This document shows, one piece after another, positions 45,901 to 54,962 of a DNA stretch of 64,000 nt (the first letter of the stretch is position 1; every line of letters starts with the position of its first letter). The notes beneath the pieces were generated by a model that ran no database searches, had not been told where the DNA came from, and saw nothing but the letters and a program-made list of their open reading frames with translations. The DNA is from Acinetobacter calcoaceticus. Its GTDB lineage: Bacteria; Pseudomonadota; Gammaproteobacteria; Pseudomonadales; Moraxellaceae. The stretch covers positions 1-64,000 of the forward strand of contig NZ_LS999521.1 of assembly GCF_900520355.1 (NCBI RefSeq), written 5' to 3'. A program made the translations under genes and the position numbers.

Positions 45901-46086
45901 CGATTCCGTCCGATTATTTTGACTGCCTTGGCTGCCGTTTTAGCAATGATCCCACTTTCAAGGAGTATTTTCTTTGGTCCAATGGCAGTTGCGATCATGG
46001 GCGGCTTGATTGTTGCCACCTTACTGACATTATTTTTCTTACCTGCGCTCTACGCAGCGTGGTTTAAGGTGAAAAAAACCGCATAA
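42961..46086 (+). CDS. RND efflux pump permease (HAE1/AcrB-like)
   Basis: A 1041-residue inner-membrane proton-driven exporter. The duplicated architecture of 12 segments with two large periplasmic loops is evident. The TM4 proton-relay pair is in LGLLVDDAIIAVEMM. The TM10 position that is lysine in AcrB (Lys940) appears as arginine in GMIMRNSLILIDQ. It is coupled to the adaptor by a 4-base ATGA overlap. No outer-membrane channel gene follows, so a TolC-like partner must be encoded elsewhere. It is not obviously AdeB, AdeJ or AdeG; the substrate is unknown. Confidence 0.92.
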   Translation: MKFNLSEWALNNKGIVLYFMLLLGIIGAISYSKLSQSEDPPFTFKVMVVQTYWPGATAKEVSTLVTDRIEKELMTTGQYDKIMAYSRPGESLVTFVAKDSLTSDKIPDVWYNVRKKVNDIRHELPNGVQGPFFNDEFGDTYGNIYVLTGKDFDYALLKEYADRLQLQLQRVKDVSKVELIGLQDQKIWIEISNTKAVQLGIPVTAIQEALQKQNSMASAGFFETGTDRIQIRVSGHLQNVDEIKKMPLLVGDKTIQLGDVADVYRGFSQPAQPRMRFMGENGIGIALSMRKGGDIIALGKNLDTEFAQLQKTLPLGMKLQKVSDQPVAVQRSIQEFIKVLAEAVIIVLLVSFFSLGFRTGLVVAFSIPLVLAMTFAGMSLFDVGLHKISLGALILALGLLVDDAIIAVEMMAIKMEQGYSRIKAAGFAWKTTAFPMLTGTLITAAGFLPIATAQSGTGEYTRSIFQVVTIALLVSWVAAVLFVPYLGEKLLPDFTKTGHQAPWYVRLWARLTKKPQPQTVAISQDHHYDPYQSSFYLRFRKMVEFCVTYRKTVIATTVGIFVLSVLMFKIVPQQFFPPSNRAEILVDLKLEEGASLTATEQAVKKVEKFLSKQKGIDNYVAYVGTGSPRFYLPLDQQLPQASFAQFVVLASSLDDRDEIRRSLETQIKQLLPQVRTRVSLLENGPPVGYPLQYRVSGEDQNLVRQEAQKVAKLMSENPNTTNVHLDWGEPSKIISIQIDQDRARQMGVSSLDLANFINASITGSAIEQYREKRELIEIRLRGDQSERVEVASLASLAVPTTNGTTVPLAQIAKIEYKFEDGLIWHRNRLPTITVRADIRTQLQPATVVGELAESMDKLRAELPSGYLVEVGGTVEESARGQNSVNAGMPLFLAVVMTLLMIQLKSLSRATIVLLTAPLGLIGVVLFLLLFNKPFGFVAMLGTIALSGMIMRNSLILIDQIEQDRQAGHPTWEAIIEATVRRFRPIILTALAAVLAMIPLSRSIFFGPMAVAIMGGLIVATLLTLFFLPALYAAWFKVKKTA

Positions 46087-46225
46087 AATACATAAATTTT
46101 TTGTGAATAAAGGTGCGAAATATTGAAAACTCCAATATAGTAGCACCTGTCTTTACACAAAAAATACAGGATTATTTCACTGCATAAAAAATAGGCAAAA
46201 TGCAGTGAATTGAGGTGAAATACAG
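46087..46225 (+). other. Two hairpins between the RND operon and the small membrane protein
   Basis: The first hairpin is AGGTGC ... GCACCT (46111-46148) with an inner TATTG / CAATA stem. The second is a perfect 10-bp stem TTCACTGCAT / ATGCAGTGAA (46176-46185 with 46200-46209) with a 14-base loop. Neither has a T-run. The second lies only 16 bases before a start codon. Confidence 0.5.
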
Positions 46226-46603
46226 ATGGGGCAAGACCATATCCAACAGCATCGCCGTTATATTGTAATTTCTTATGTATTCATGTTTCTTGCATTATTT
46301 ACGGTTATTTTTGCGGCCTTTGCTTATTTGGTTGCGCGTAAAGTGGCTGTTGTAGATAATGCAGAAGTCTGGATTCATGCACATGCGCTATGGATTATGC
46401 GCAACGGAATTCTATTTCTTTGTATGGCAATTTTTGCTGTGGTCTGGTTTATTCCGCTGTTCTTTTTTGCATGGGACAGTAACCTTTGGGTAACCGCCTC
46501 TACTGTTACTGGTGTAGTTTTTAGCGCCATTGCGTGGTTATTCCTATTAAATGCATGGTTAAAAGGCTTGTCTAAATATTTAAAAAATAAGGCAGTTTTT
46601 TAA
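46226..46603 (+). CDS. Small inner-membrane protein, unknown function
   Basis: A 125-residue protein with three or four hydrophobic segments (ISYVFMFLALFTVIFAAFAY, ILFLCMAIFAVVWFIPLFFF, VTGVVFSAIAWLFLL) and basic ends. I do not recognise the family. It begins behind a GAGGTG ribosome site with a hairpin just upstream. It lies between the RND pump and dnaJ in the same direction. The 139-base gap argues against tight coupling with the pump. Confidence 0.7.
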   Translation: MGQDHIQQHRRYIVISYVFMFLALFTVIFAAFAYLVARKVAVVDNAEVWIHAHALWIMRNGILFLCMAIFAVVWFIPLFFFAWDSNLWVTASTVTGVVFSAIAWLFLLNAWLKGLSKYLKNKAVF

Positions 46604-46629
46604 TATATCTATTTTTTAAACATTTCCCC

Positions 46630-46658
46630 CTTGTAAATTCGGCTAAAGCCCCCCATTT
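46630..46658 (+). promoter_or_regulatory. Heat-shock (sigma32) promoter of dnaJ
   Basis: CTTGTA (46630-46635) and CCCCATTT (46651-46658) with 15-base spacing fit the sigma32 consensus CTTGAA / CCCCATNT. The -10 is perfect and the -35 is five of six. It lies about 50 bases before the dnaJ start. Heat-shock control is inferred from this match and gene function. Confidence 0.75.
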
Positions 46659-46706
46659 AGTCGGCAATAGAGTATTGATAAAATTCCGTGAGGAGCACCG
46701 CCAAAA

Positions 46707-47819
46707 ATGGCTAAACGTGATTATTATGAGGTTTTAGGCGTTTCAAAAACCGCAAGTGATGATGAGATCAAAAAAGCCTACCGTAAATTGGCGATGAAAT
46801 ATCATCCTGATAGAAACCCTGACAATGCCGAAGCTGAAGAGAAATTTAAAGAAGCTGCTGAAGCTTATGAAGTTTTATCGGACAGCGAAAAGCGAAGCAT
46901 GTACGATCGCATGGGACATAATGCGTTCGAAGGTGGCTTTGGCGGTGGCGGTGGTGGCTTTGGCGGATTTAGTGCAGAAGACATTTTTAGCCAGTTCGGT
47001 GATATCTTCGGTGGCGCATTCGGTGGCGGTGGACGTCAACAGCGTCAACGTCGCGGATCAGATTTACGCTATGTAATGGAACTTACCCTTGAAGAAGCTG
47101 TAAAAGGGGTGAAAAAAACTATTACTTTTACTGCTCCAGCACCATGTGATGTGTGTGATGGTAAAGGTTCAAAAAATCCAAAAGATGTTGAAACCTGTAA
47201 AACTTGTCATGGTTCAGGACAAGTACGTATGCAGCAAGGTTTCTTCTCAGTACAACAAACATGTGGTACTTGTCGTGGTCAAGGTAAAATTATTAAAAAC
47301 CCTTGTCAGGCATGCCATGGTTCAGGTGTAGCTGATCGCCAGCAAACGTTGGAAGTTACCATTCCAGCGGGTGTAGATAATGGTGATCGCGTTCGTTTGA
47401 GCGGTAAAGGCGAAGCAATTCGTGATGGCCAATCAGGTGACTTGTACGTTGAAGTGGTTGTTCGCGAACACGAAATTTTCCAACGTGATGGTGCTGATCT
47501 TTATATGGATGTGCCAGTGAGCATTGCTGATGCTGCACTTGGTAAAGAAATTGAAATTCCAACATTGGAAGGTCGCGTTAGCTTGAAGATTCCTGAGGGA
47601 ACTCAAACAGGCAAATTATTCCGTTTACGTGGTAAAGGTGTTCGTCCAGTTCGTAGCAGTATGGTGGGTGATTTGCTTTGCCGTATTGTGATAGAAACGC
47701 CTGTGAACTTGAATGCTCGCCAACGTGAATTACTTAAAGAGTTACAAGCTTCTTTTGATGGCGAAGACAGTGCTTCTTCTCCAAAGAAAAAATCATTCTT
47801 TGATCGTTTGTTTGATTAA
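46707..47819 (+). CDS. dnaJ: Chaperone DnaJ
   Basis: DnaK co-chaperone (Hsp40 type I), 370 residues. The J domain has HPD in YHPDRNPD near 33-35. A Gly/Phe-rich linker ([17 protein letters not shown]) follows. Four zinc-finger repeats are visible: [24 protein letters not shown] and CQACHGSG. The C-terminal substrate-binding domains complete the protein. dnaK is not adjacent in this window, so dnaJ is transcribed alone here, consistent with its own sigma32-type promoter and a strong terminator. Confidence 0.97.
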   Translation: MAKRDYYEVLGVSKTASDDEIKKAYRKLAMKYHPDRNPDNAEAEEKFKEAAEAYEVLSDSEKRSMYDRMGHNAFEGGFGGGGGGFGGFSAEDIFSQFGDIFGGAFGGGGRQQRQRRGSDLRYVMELTLEEAVKGVKKTITFTAPAPCDVCDGKGSKNPKDVETCKTCHGSGQVRMQQGFFSVQQTCGTCRGQGKIIKNPCQACHGSGVADRQQTLEVTIPAGVDNGDRVRLSGKGEAIRDGQSGDLYVEVVVREHEIFQRDGADLYMDVPVSIADAALGKEIEIPTLEGRVSLKIPEGTQTGKLFRLRGKGVRPVRSSMVGDLLCRIVIETPVNLNARQRELLKELQASFDGEDSASSPKKKSFFDRLFD

Positions 47820-47846
47820 TGCTTGATTAGATAAAAAATTAAAAAG

Positions 47847-47875
47847 AAGGCGGATATTGATAAAATATCCGCCTT
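47847..47875. terminator. Terminator after dnaJ
   Basis: Perfect 12-bp stem (47847-47858 with 47864-47875, core GGCGGATATT) with a 5-base loop and T-runs on both strands. It serves dnaJ and probably the convergent gene. Confidence 0.92.
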
Positions 47876-47933
47876 TTTATTGCGCTGATTCATCTTATTA
47901 TTTTTATTCTGGTTAAAAGAAAATTATTTTTGC

Positions 47934-48314
47934 TTATTCTGTAGGGTGAGCAACATCAATATCATCAATACTTACAGTAGCTTCGCTAGAAGCAAGAGTA
48001 GGCGCATTTTCGATAATTGATACTGCCGCAGCTTCTACACTGGCTTGAGTAAGTGGTTGTATGGTTACTTTGGGAGTTTCAGCTGTTTTTTCTTCAATGA
48101 TCGGGTCAATATCTTCAACTTTAACGTCAGTATTAGCCTCGCTTGCTACGCTCGTTTGAGCTGTAGGCGTTGCTGTTTGAGTAATTACGTTAGTCGTAAT
48201 ACGTGCTTTAGATAAGCTTTCTAATGTGTCTCCTGGCTGGATTGCAGGCTCTGCAAATGCCACTGAACTCATAATCCCCATTATCACTGTAAAGCCAATA
48301 ACTCTCGAATGCAT
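47934..48314 (-). CDS. Exported Thr/Ala/Glu-rich protein, unknown function
   Basis: A 126-residue protein with signal peptide MHSRVIGFTVIMGIMSS ending in VAFA. The mature part is low-complexity, acidic and rich in T, A, V and E (for example VKVEDIDPIIEEKT), with no Cys. It looks disordered. The start MHSRVIG at 48314 is chosen because AAGGAG lies 6 bases upstream. I do not recognise the family. It is divergent from dapB and convergent with dnaJ. Confidence 0.65.
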   Translation of the reverse strand: MHSRVIGFTVIMGIMSSVAFAEPAIQPGDTLESLSKARITTNVITQTATPTAQTSVASEANTDVKVEDIDPIIEEKTAETPKVTIQPLTQASVEAAAVSIIENAPTLASSEATVSIDDIDVAHPTE

Positions 48315-48476
48315 GCTGAACTCCTTATAGTCATCTTTTTTCATTCGTGGCTGACTAGTGTGCCGATCAATTCTTTAACTTTTGTGAAAACAGATAAAAT
48401 TTCAGCTCATTTCAAAAAATAATTTTAACTTTTTATCGTGAGCAAAGAGTTTTGATATAGTAGACAAATTACGTAA

Positions 48477-49319
<843 letters not shown>

Positions 49320-49369
49320 AACCCTGTCCGTATTCCATGTGTAGCGAGAAAAAAAAGATAGAGCAGAAC

Positions 49370-50023
49370 ATGAATAAAAAACAAATTGCCTTGACCACTC
49401 TTCTTTGCTTGAGCAGCCTCTGGACGGGGGCTGCTTCTACGGAAAAAGCTAAACTCAGCTTGGACCGTAATAATATTAAAGTCTGGACTTATCAAAAGAA
49501 TGATAATCCAGTCTTTCAATATAAAGCAGAAACGACATTTGATGTGCCACTCGAACGCGCTGTTGCAGTGATTTTAGATGTAAATCGTGCTGATCAGTGG
49601 GTACCTTATATGGGCAAGGTTCAGATGTTGTCTCAAGATGAGAAAAAGGGTGAATTCACACTCTACATGGTGTTGGATTTTCCGTTTCCTTTGAAAGATC
49701 GCGATGTCGTTGTAAAAGGAAAAATGAGCAAGGCTGCAAATGGCGTTGTGACAATTAAAAATACTGCAATTGCCGGAAATTATCCTATACAACCCGATGT
49801 GGTGCGCTTAACACGCTATGAAGGAGACTGGACATTCCAGAAACTTGTAAATAATAAGGTGAAAGTAACCACCAGTGGTTATGCTGATCCTGCTGGTGCA
49901 ATTCCATTAAGTTTTGTGAATATGTTTGTTCAACAGCAGCCTTACCAGATGTTGCTGAAAATGAAGCGCGAAGTGACCAGTCCGATTTATGAACAACCGA
50001 AATTACCAGATATTTTAAAATAA
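49370..50023 (+). CDS. Exported START-domain protein
   Basis: A 217-residue protein with signal peptide MNKKQIALTTLLCLSSLWTG. The mature part reads like a START (StAR-related lipid transfer) domain: VPLERAVAVILDVNRADQWV, FTLYMVLDFPFPLKDRDVV and VTTSGYADPAGAIPLSFVN. It probably binds a hydrophobic ligand in the periplasm. The start at 49370 is preferred over 49337 because it begins the signal peptide. It is probably co-transcribed with dapB and ends at a strong terminator. Confidence 0.85.
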   Translation: MNKKQIALTTLLCLSSLWTGAASTEKAKLSLDRNNIKVWTYQKNDNPVFQYKAETTFDVPLERAVAVILDVNRADQWVPYMGKVQMLSQDEKKGEFTLYMVLDFPFPLKDRDVVVKGKMSKAANGVVTIKNTAIAGNYPIQPDVVRLTRYEGDWTFQKLVNNKVKVTTSGYADPAGAIPLSFVNMFVQQQPYQMLLKMKREVTSPIYEQPKLPDILK

Positions 50024-50034
50024 ATAACTTTAAT

Positions 50035-50064
50035 AAAAAAGCGCCTGAAATCAGGCGCTTTTTT
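50035..50064. terminator. Bidirectional terminator, START gene and MFS gene
   Basis: Perfect 14-bp stem (50035-50048 with 50051-50064, core AGCGCCTGA) with a 2-base loop and T-runs on both strands. Confidence 0.93.
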
Positions 50065-50065
50065 A

Positions 50066-51256
50066 TTAATCTGAACATTGTTGCAAGGCGGGAGTGGGGC
50101 TGCTTTCGCGTTTGATTTGGAATAAAACCAATAACAAACCTAACCCAGCCAGTAAAGCACCAGCAAATGAAACTGCGCTATAACCCCAACCTAAATCGAG
50201 TACTAACGCACCTGCTGCTGCTCCTACTGCGTTACCGAGGTTAAACGCACCAATATTTACTGAAGAGGCAAGACCTGGTGCTTCGTGAGCGACTGACATT
50301 ACACGCATTTGCAAAGGTGGAACTAAAGCAAAAGTGGCTGCGCCCCAGATCACTAATGCAACGGCTGCTCCAATCTGGCTTTGTGCAAGAATTGGGAAAG
50401 TCACCATCATCACAATCAACAGAACCAAGAAACCAATTAGGGTTTTGTTGATAGATAAATCTGCAAAGCGGCCACCTAAATGGTTACCAATCGAGAAACC
50501 GACACCAATTAACATCAGCATAAAAGTAATGAAGGTAGGTGAAGCATGGGTAAACTCAGTCAAACTTGGCGCAATATAGGTATATAGCGTAAACATTGCC
50601 CCCGCACTGAGTACTGTAGTGAGCAATGCAAGTATTACAGGCATGCGCTTTAATACTTTCAATTCAGCTTTCACATTTGGTTTTTGGGCAACCATACCTT
50701 GTGGTAGGGCTTTCCATAAAGCGAGCATGGTAATGATGCCAAGCACGGAGATCGCAAGGAAAGACATGCGCCAACCAATATTTTGCCCAACCCATGTTGC
50801 CAAAGGCACACCGCCAATGTTGGCAATGGTTAAGCCCATAAACATAGTGGCTACAGCACTGGCTTGTTTATGTGCGGGCACAATGCTTGCTGCTACAACA
50901 GAGCCAATCCCGAAGAAAGCACCATGATTAAGGCTGGTGATGAGACGCGCACCTAATAAGCTCATATAACTTGGTGAAAACGCCGCTATCAAGTTACCTA
51001 CCGTAAAGATCGCCATGAGAAAAATAAGTGCATTACGTCGTGCAAAACCACCAAACCACAAGGTCATGAAAGGTGCACCTAGCATTACGCCAAGTGCATA
51101 ACCTGTAATTAACATTCCGGCCGTTGGAATTGAAATTCCTAAATCATTCGCGATATTCGGCAACAATCCCATTGGTGAAAATTCAGTGGTACCAATGGCA
51201 AAGGCACCAATGGCTAATGCCAATAAAGAAAACGCTGTATTTGATTGAGTATTCAT
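50066..51256 (-). CDS. MFS transporter, DHA1 (AraJ/NepI-like) family
   Basis: A 396-residue inner-membrane exporter with 12 hydrophobic segments. The motif GTTEFSPMGLLPNIANDLG in TM1 and the A-motif-like RRNALIFLMAIF region fit the AraJ/NepI/PbuE-type DHA1 group. The start MNTQSNTAFSLLALAIG at 51256 lies 4 bases after the dkgB stop, so the two are co-transcribed. The longer ORF to 51325 overlaps dkgB. The substrate is unknown. Confidence 0.87.
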   Translation of the reverse strand: MNTQSNTAFSLLALAIGAFAIGTTEFSPMGLLPNIANDLGISIPTAGMLITGYALGVMLGAPFMTLWFGGFARRNALIFLMAIFTVGNLIAAFSPSYMSLLGARLITSLNHGAFFGIGSVVAASIVPAHKQASAVATMFMGLTIANIGGVPLATWVGQNIGWRMSFLAISVLGIITMLALWKALPQGMVAQKPNVKAELKVLKRMPVILALLTTVLSAGAMFTLYTYIAPSLTEFTHASPTFITFMLMLIGVGFSIGNHLGGRFADLSINKTLIGFLVLLIVMMVTFPILAQSQIGAAVALVIWGAATFALVPPLQMRVMSVAHEAPGLASSVNIGAFNLGNAVGAAAGALVLDLGWGYSAVSFAGALLAGLGLLLVLFQIKRESSPTPALQQCSD

Positions 51257-51260
51257 GAGT

Positions 51261-52064
51261 TTAGTCCCAAACAGGTGCCCATGGCTCTGGGCTAACTTCA
51301 CGACTGTTACGATCAAGTTCGGCAATCAGTTGCATTTCAGCCGAAGTTAACTCGATATCCTGTGCTTTTAAATTGCTCATCAGGTTTTCACGTTTAGTCG
51401 AAGATGGAATGACCGCAAAGCCACGTTGCAATGCCCATGCCAGCGCAATTTGCGCTGTTGTTGCTTGATGAGCTGCTGCAATTTCAGCTAGAACTGGGTC
51501 TTGAAGCACCTTGCCGTACGCAAGCGTCATATATGAAGTGACATCAATATTCTTCTCTTGTAAGAAGTTCACAAGTTTGTGGTTTTGAAGGTAGGGGCTT
51601 AGTTCAATCTGGTTGGTTGCAATATGTTCTGCGCCAATTGTGTCAATTGCTTGTTGGGTAAGCTCAATATTGAAGTTTGAGATACCAATTTGTTTAGTAA
51701 GGCCTTGTTGTTTTGCTTCAAGTAAAAGCTGCATGATTTCAGGAATCGAAACACCTAAATCTGGTGCTGGCCAGTGAATCAAAGTTAAATCGACATGGTC
51801 ACTATGAAGCTTTTGTAAGCTTTCTTTTAAGCTTGGAATAAACTTATCTTGAGCAAAATTATCTACCCAGATTTTTGTGGTTAGAAATAAGTCCTGACGT
51901 GATACACCGCTTTCGGCAATGGCTTGACCAATTGCTGCTTCATTGTCATAAATTTGAGCCGTATCAATTGCACGGTAACCTACATCTAAAGCATTTTTAA
52001 CAGAATCAATCACCGCTTGCTCTTTTAGACGGAAAGTTCCTAGGCCAAAACGTGGGATATTCAT
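51261..52064 (-). CDS. dkgB: 2,5-diketo-D-gluconate reductase B (aldo/keto reductase)
   Basis: NADPH-dependent cytosolic reductase of aldehydes and ketones. The 267 residues match E. coli DkgB in length and many blocks: [52 protein letters not shown] and [11 protein letters not shown]. The catalytic Asp-Tyr-Lys-His set is in place. The start MNIPRFGLG at 52064 follows AGGTGA. A YafC-like LysR gene is divergent, exactly the dkgB-yafC arrangement of E. coli. Confidence 0.93.
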   Translation of the reverse strand: MNIPRFGLGTFRLKEQAVIDSVKNALDVGYRAIDTAQIYDNEAAIGQAIAESGVSRQDLFLTTKIWVDNFAQDKFIPSLKESLQKLHSDHVDLTLIHWPAPDLGVSIPEIMQLLLEAKQQGLTKQIGISNFNIELTQQAIDTIGAEHIATNQIELSPYLQNHKLVNFLQEKNIDVTSYMTLAYGKVLQDPVLAEIAAAHQATTAQIALAWALQRGFAVIPSSTKRENLMSNLKAQDIELTSAEMQLIAELDRNSREVSPEPWAPVWD

Positions 52065-52184
52065 GTATTCACCTGAATTTAAATAATTGTTTAACTTGAG
52101 GTGCATTTTGCTCGGATTATTGTTGCGAAAAAATAGATGAATAAGCAAAATATCTTTGATGATTAGTCAATAATAGAATAAGCC

Positions 52185-53087
52185 ATGAAATCAACAATTG
52201 AAGAACTTGTTGCCTTTATCACAATTATTGATACAGGTTCGTTTGTCGCTGCCGCAGAACATTTAAAACAAACACCTTCAGGGATTAGTCGATCTTTAAC
52301 ACGCTTAGAGACTAAGTTAGATGTCACCTTGTTAGAGCGAACAACACGTAAGTTGAAATTGACTCAAGAAGGGCAGCAGTTTCTTATAAAGGCTCGTAAA
52401 ATCTTAAATGAGCTGAATGCAGCTGAAGAAGAACTACAAAAATCTGATCAGGGTACTGCGGGACTCATTCGCATTGATTCGGCTACACCTTTTGTTTTAC
52501 ACGTGATTGCACCATTAATGCATAAGTTTCGTGAGTGCTATCCAGATATTGAAATTGAGTTAAATAGTAATGATCAAGTGATTGACTTATTGCAGCATAA
52601 AACTGATGTAGCATTTCGATTTGGGGAACTTAATGATTCGAGTCTTCATGCAAAATTAGTTTGCAAAAGCCGTTTATATATTGTGGCAAGTCCGGATTAT
52701 TTGGCGGTTAAAGGCACACCCACACAACCACAGGAACTCGAACAACATGATTTGATTGGATTCACTAGACCTGCCTATATTAATAGCTGGCCGATTAAAG
52801 TCGGTGATGAATATTTCTTTGCACAATCAAAAATTAAAGCATCGAGTGGAGAGACGGTACGTCAACTTACCATTAGAGGGCATGGCATTGCGCGGTTATC
52901 TGAATTTGAAATTTGGAAAGATATTCAAGAAGGGCGATTGATTGCATTATTTGAAGATCAAATTGAACATCAATATCAAAGCATCCATGCTGTGTATTAT
53001 CAACAAGAGCATCTACCAAAACGAATCCGTTTATTCATTGAGTTTTTGGCAGAACAGTTAAAAGATGGTTTTAAAAACGCTCTCTAA
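52185..53087 (+). CDS. LysR-family regulator, YafC-like
   Basis: A 300-residue regulator with an N-terminal winged helix (MKSTIEELVAFITIIDTGSF, VAAAEHLKQTPSGISRSLTR) and a C-terminal effector domain. Similar blocks occur in E. coli YafC (GLIRIDSATPFVLHVIAPLM, SGETVRQLTIRGHGIARLS). It is divergent from dkgB, so dkgB and the MFS gene are the likely targets. TTGA-N7-TCAA at 52156-52170, just before its start, is a candidate LysR box. Its 3' end overlaps a convergent lipoprotein gene by 17 bases. Confidence 0.88.
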   Translation: MKSTIEELVAFITIIDTGSFVAAAEHLKQTPSGISRSLTRLETKLDVTLLERTTRKLKLTQEGQQFLIKARKILNELNAAEEELQKSDQGTAGLIRIDSATPFVLHVIAPLMHKFRECYPDIEIELNSNDQVIDLLQHKTDVAFRFGELNDSSLHAKLVCKSRLYIVASPDYLAVKGTPTQPQELEQHDLIGFTRPAYINSWPIKVGDEYFFAQSKIKASSGETVRQLTIRGHGIARLSEFEIWKDIQEGRLIALFEDQIEHQYQSIHAVYYQQEHLPKRIRLFIEFLAEQLKDGFKNAL

Positions 53088-53445
53088 AACTAACATAAGC
53101 ATTATTTGGAAAATGAACTTCTAAAATTGGGGTGGTTTGCCCTTCTGATGAATGCTGTGCCAGAAAATAGCTTTTTTGCTGTTGGCGGCAACTAAAATAT
53201 AATTTGGAATAAACCGAGTTCACCATCACAACTTCATTTGAGCTATTACGCTTATATTGATAACGAGAAATCGTACTGGTCTCATCATCAGTGCGCTGCT
53301 CCATTTTATAGTCTTGTTGATTCGTCATTTTTAAATAGCCTTCAATCAGACTTTGGCAAACCGTATGTCTGTGCTGTTCATTTTTTGGTTGAGGTTGGCA
53401 ACCTGCTAAAACAATAGTAAATAATAATATAGCGTTTAATTTCAT
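53071..53445 (-). CDS. Small lipoprotein, unknown function
   Basis: A 124-residue protein. MKLNAILLFTIVLAGC is a complete lipoprotein signal with lipobox LAGC; the cysteine is residue 16. The mature part is polar, with two further cysteines (HTVCQSL, YFSCRQQ). I do not recognise the family. Its 3' end overlaps the LysR gene by 17 bases. It could be outer-membrane located, since the residue after Cys is Gln, not Asp. Confidence 0.65.
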   Translation of the reverse strand: MKLNAILLFTIVLAGCQPQPKNEQHRHTVCQSLIEGYLKMTNQQDYKMEQRTDDETSTISRYQYKRNSSNEVVMVNSVYSKLYFSCRQQQKSYFLAQHSSEGQTTPILEVHFPNNAYVSFRERF

Positions 53446-53535
53446 GTTCTTGCTACTCTTTGAGTTGATTTCTATAGCGTAAAGGTGTTCTATAAACCAG
53501 TACAGATACAGAAATTTTTAAAAAAGCAGCACAGA

Positions 53536-54960
53536 ATGACTTTTCAATATCAGGTTCTTGCCAATCAATTAGCTCATCGTATTTATCAAGATGAGCTTAA
53601 ACCTCATCAGAAGCTTATTTCTTTACGAGATTTTGCTCGTCAGCACAGCATTAGCTTAAGCACCGCAAAAAGTTGTTATGAATTGCTTGAGGCAAGAGGC
53701 TTAATTTATGTAAAGCCGAAATCTGGTTATTTTGTGGTGGCTCGCGTCCAATCGAGTACTATTCCTGATAGCCCAGATTTTCTGTCTTTACCTCGGCAAG
53801 TCTCAAATCTGGAGTTGCATAACCAGATTCAAGAGGCTGCCTTACAAAGTCATCTTGTACCGTTGGGTTCTATTCAGTTGACGCCTCATTTTATTCCTGT
53901 GGATGGTTTACGCCGTTCTATTCAACGTGCTTTAAAAAATTGTCAGCCACAAGACTTTCTCTACTGTAATAAACAAGGACATGAGCAATTAAGAAAAGCG
54001 CTTTCTGATCATTGGCGTGAAGATGGTATTTACATTGCTCCGGAAGAAATTTTTATTACTAATGGTTGCATGCCTGCTTTGTCTTTAGTGGTTCAGAAGC
54101 TCACTGAAGTGGGCGATAGTATCCTTATTCCTACACCTACCTATAATGGTCATTTACAGTTATTAGCAAGTTTAAAACGACAGATTGTTGAGATTCCAGC
54201 AGATCATCGTGGAATCGATCTTGAGCGCTTAGAGTCATTGATGCAGCAGGGGTTGGCGAAGGTTTGCTTAATGACAGCGAACTATCAAAACCCTTTGGGA
54301 TATTGTTTTAGCAATGCAGAAAAACAAAAGATTGCTGAATTAGCTGCAAAATATCAGTGCTTTATTATTGAAGACGATATTTTTGGTGAGTGTGGTTACA
54401 GTAATGAGCGTCCGTTGCCTATTCGCTATTGGGACCGTGAAGGCTATGTCATTTGGTGTGGGTCGGTTTCCAAGTCGCTGTCGAGCGCGTATCGGGTAGG
54501 GTGGTTTTGTTTAAGTGCAAAGCTACAGCATTTAAGACTTGAGCTGTTAGCAAGCAATATTGGTGTGAATACGCCTCTACAATTAGGTCTGGCAGATTTT
54601 ATTTATAGCCGTGGTTACCGAGAGCATTTAGAGCAGCTACGGCCAAATTTAATGCGACAAGTCGAGCAGTACCGCAGCTGTATTTTAAGAGCCTTTGACG
54701 GCCTTCCAATTGCATTGAGTCAGCCAGAAGGAGGCTATGCACTCTGGATACAGTTACCTAAGAATGTAGATACCTTAGCGCTGTATTACACTGCAAAAGC
54801 TGAAGGAATTACCGTGGTTCCTGGTCATGTTTTTGGTGAAGATGAACGTTATCGACATTTCATTCGTTTAAACGCGGGTCATGAATTAACCGCAGATGTC
54901 CGCCAAGCAATTAGTGACTTGGCGGAATGGTCACGGCAACAGATGAAAACAGTAAGTTAG
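53536..54960 (+). CDS. MocR-type regulator (GntR HTH plus aminotransferase-like domain)
   Basis: A 474-residue fusion. The N-terminal GntR winged helix is QYQVLANQLAHRIYQDELKP followed by RDFARQHSISLSTAKSCYEL. The C-terminal domain has the fold of class I aminotransferases, with the PLP lysine in SVSKSLSSAYRVGW. It also has NYQNPLGY and DDIFGECGY. MocR proteins usually regulate a neighbouring metabolic gene using PLP. The divergent lipoprotein gene is adjacent, and the convergent alcohol dehydrogenase is downstream. The start is MTFQYQVLA at 53536. Confidence 0.9.
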   Translation: MTFQYQVLANQLAHRIYQDELKPHQKLISLRDFARQHSISLSTAKSCYELLEARGLIYVKPKSGYFVVARVQSSTIPDSPDFLSLPRQVSNLELHNQIQEAALQSHLVPLGSIQLTPHFIPVDGLRRSIQRALKNCQPQDFLYCNKQGHEQLRKALSDHWREDGIYIAPEEIFITNGCMPALSLVVQKLTEVGDSILIPTPTYNGHLQLLASLKRQIVEIPADHRGIDLERLESLMQQGLAKVCLMTANYQNPLGYCFSNAEKQKIAELAAKYQCFIIEDDIFGECGYSNERPLPIRYWDREGYVIWCGSVSKSLSSAYRVGWFCLSAKLQHLRLELLASNIGVNTPLQLGLADFIYSRGYREHLEQLRPNLMRQVEQYRSCILRAFDGLPIALSQPEGGYALWIQLPKNVDTLALYYTAKAEGITVVPGHVFGEDERYRHFIRLNAGHELTADVRQAISDLAEWSRQQMKTVS

Positions 54961-54962
54961 TT

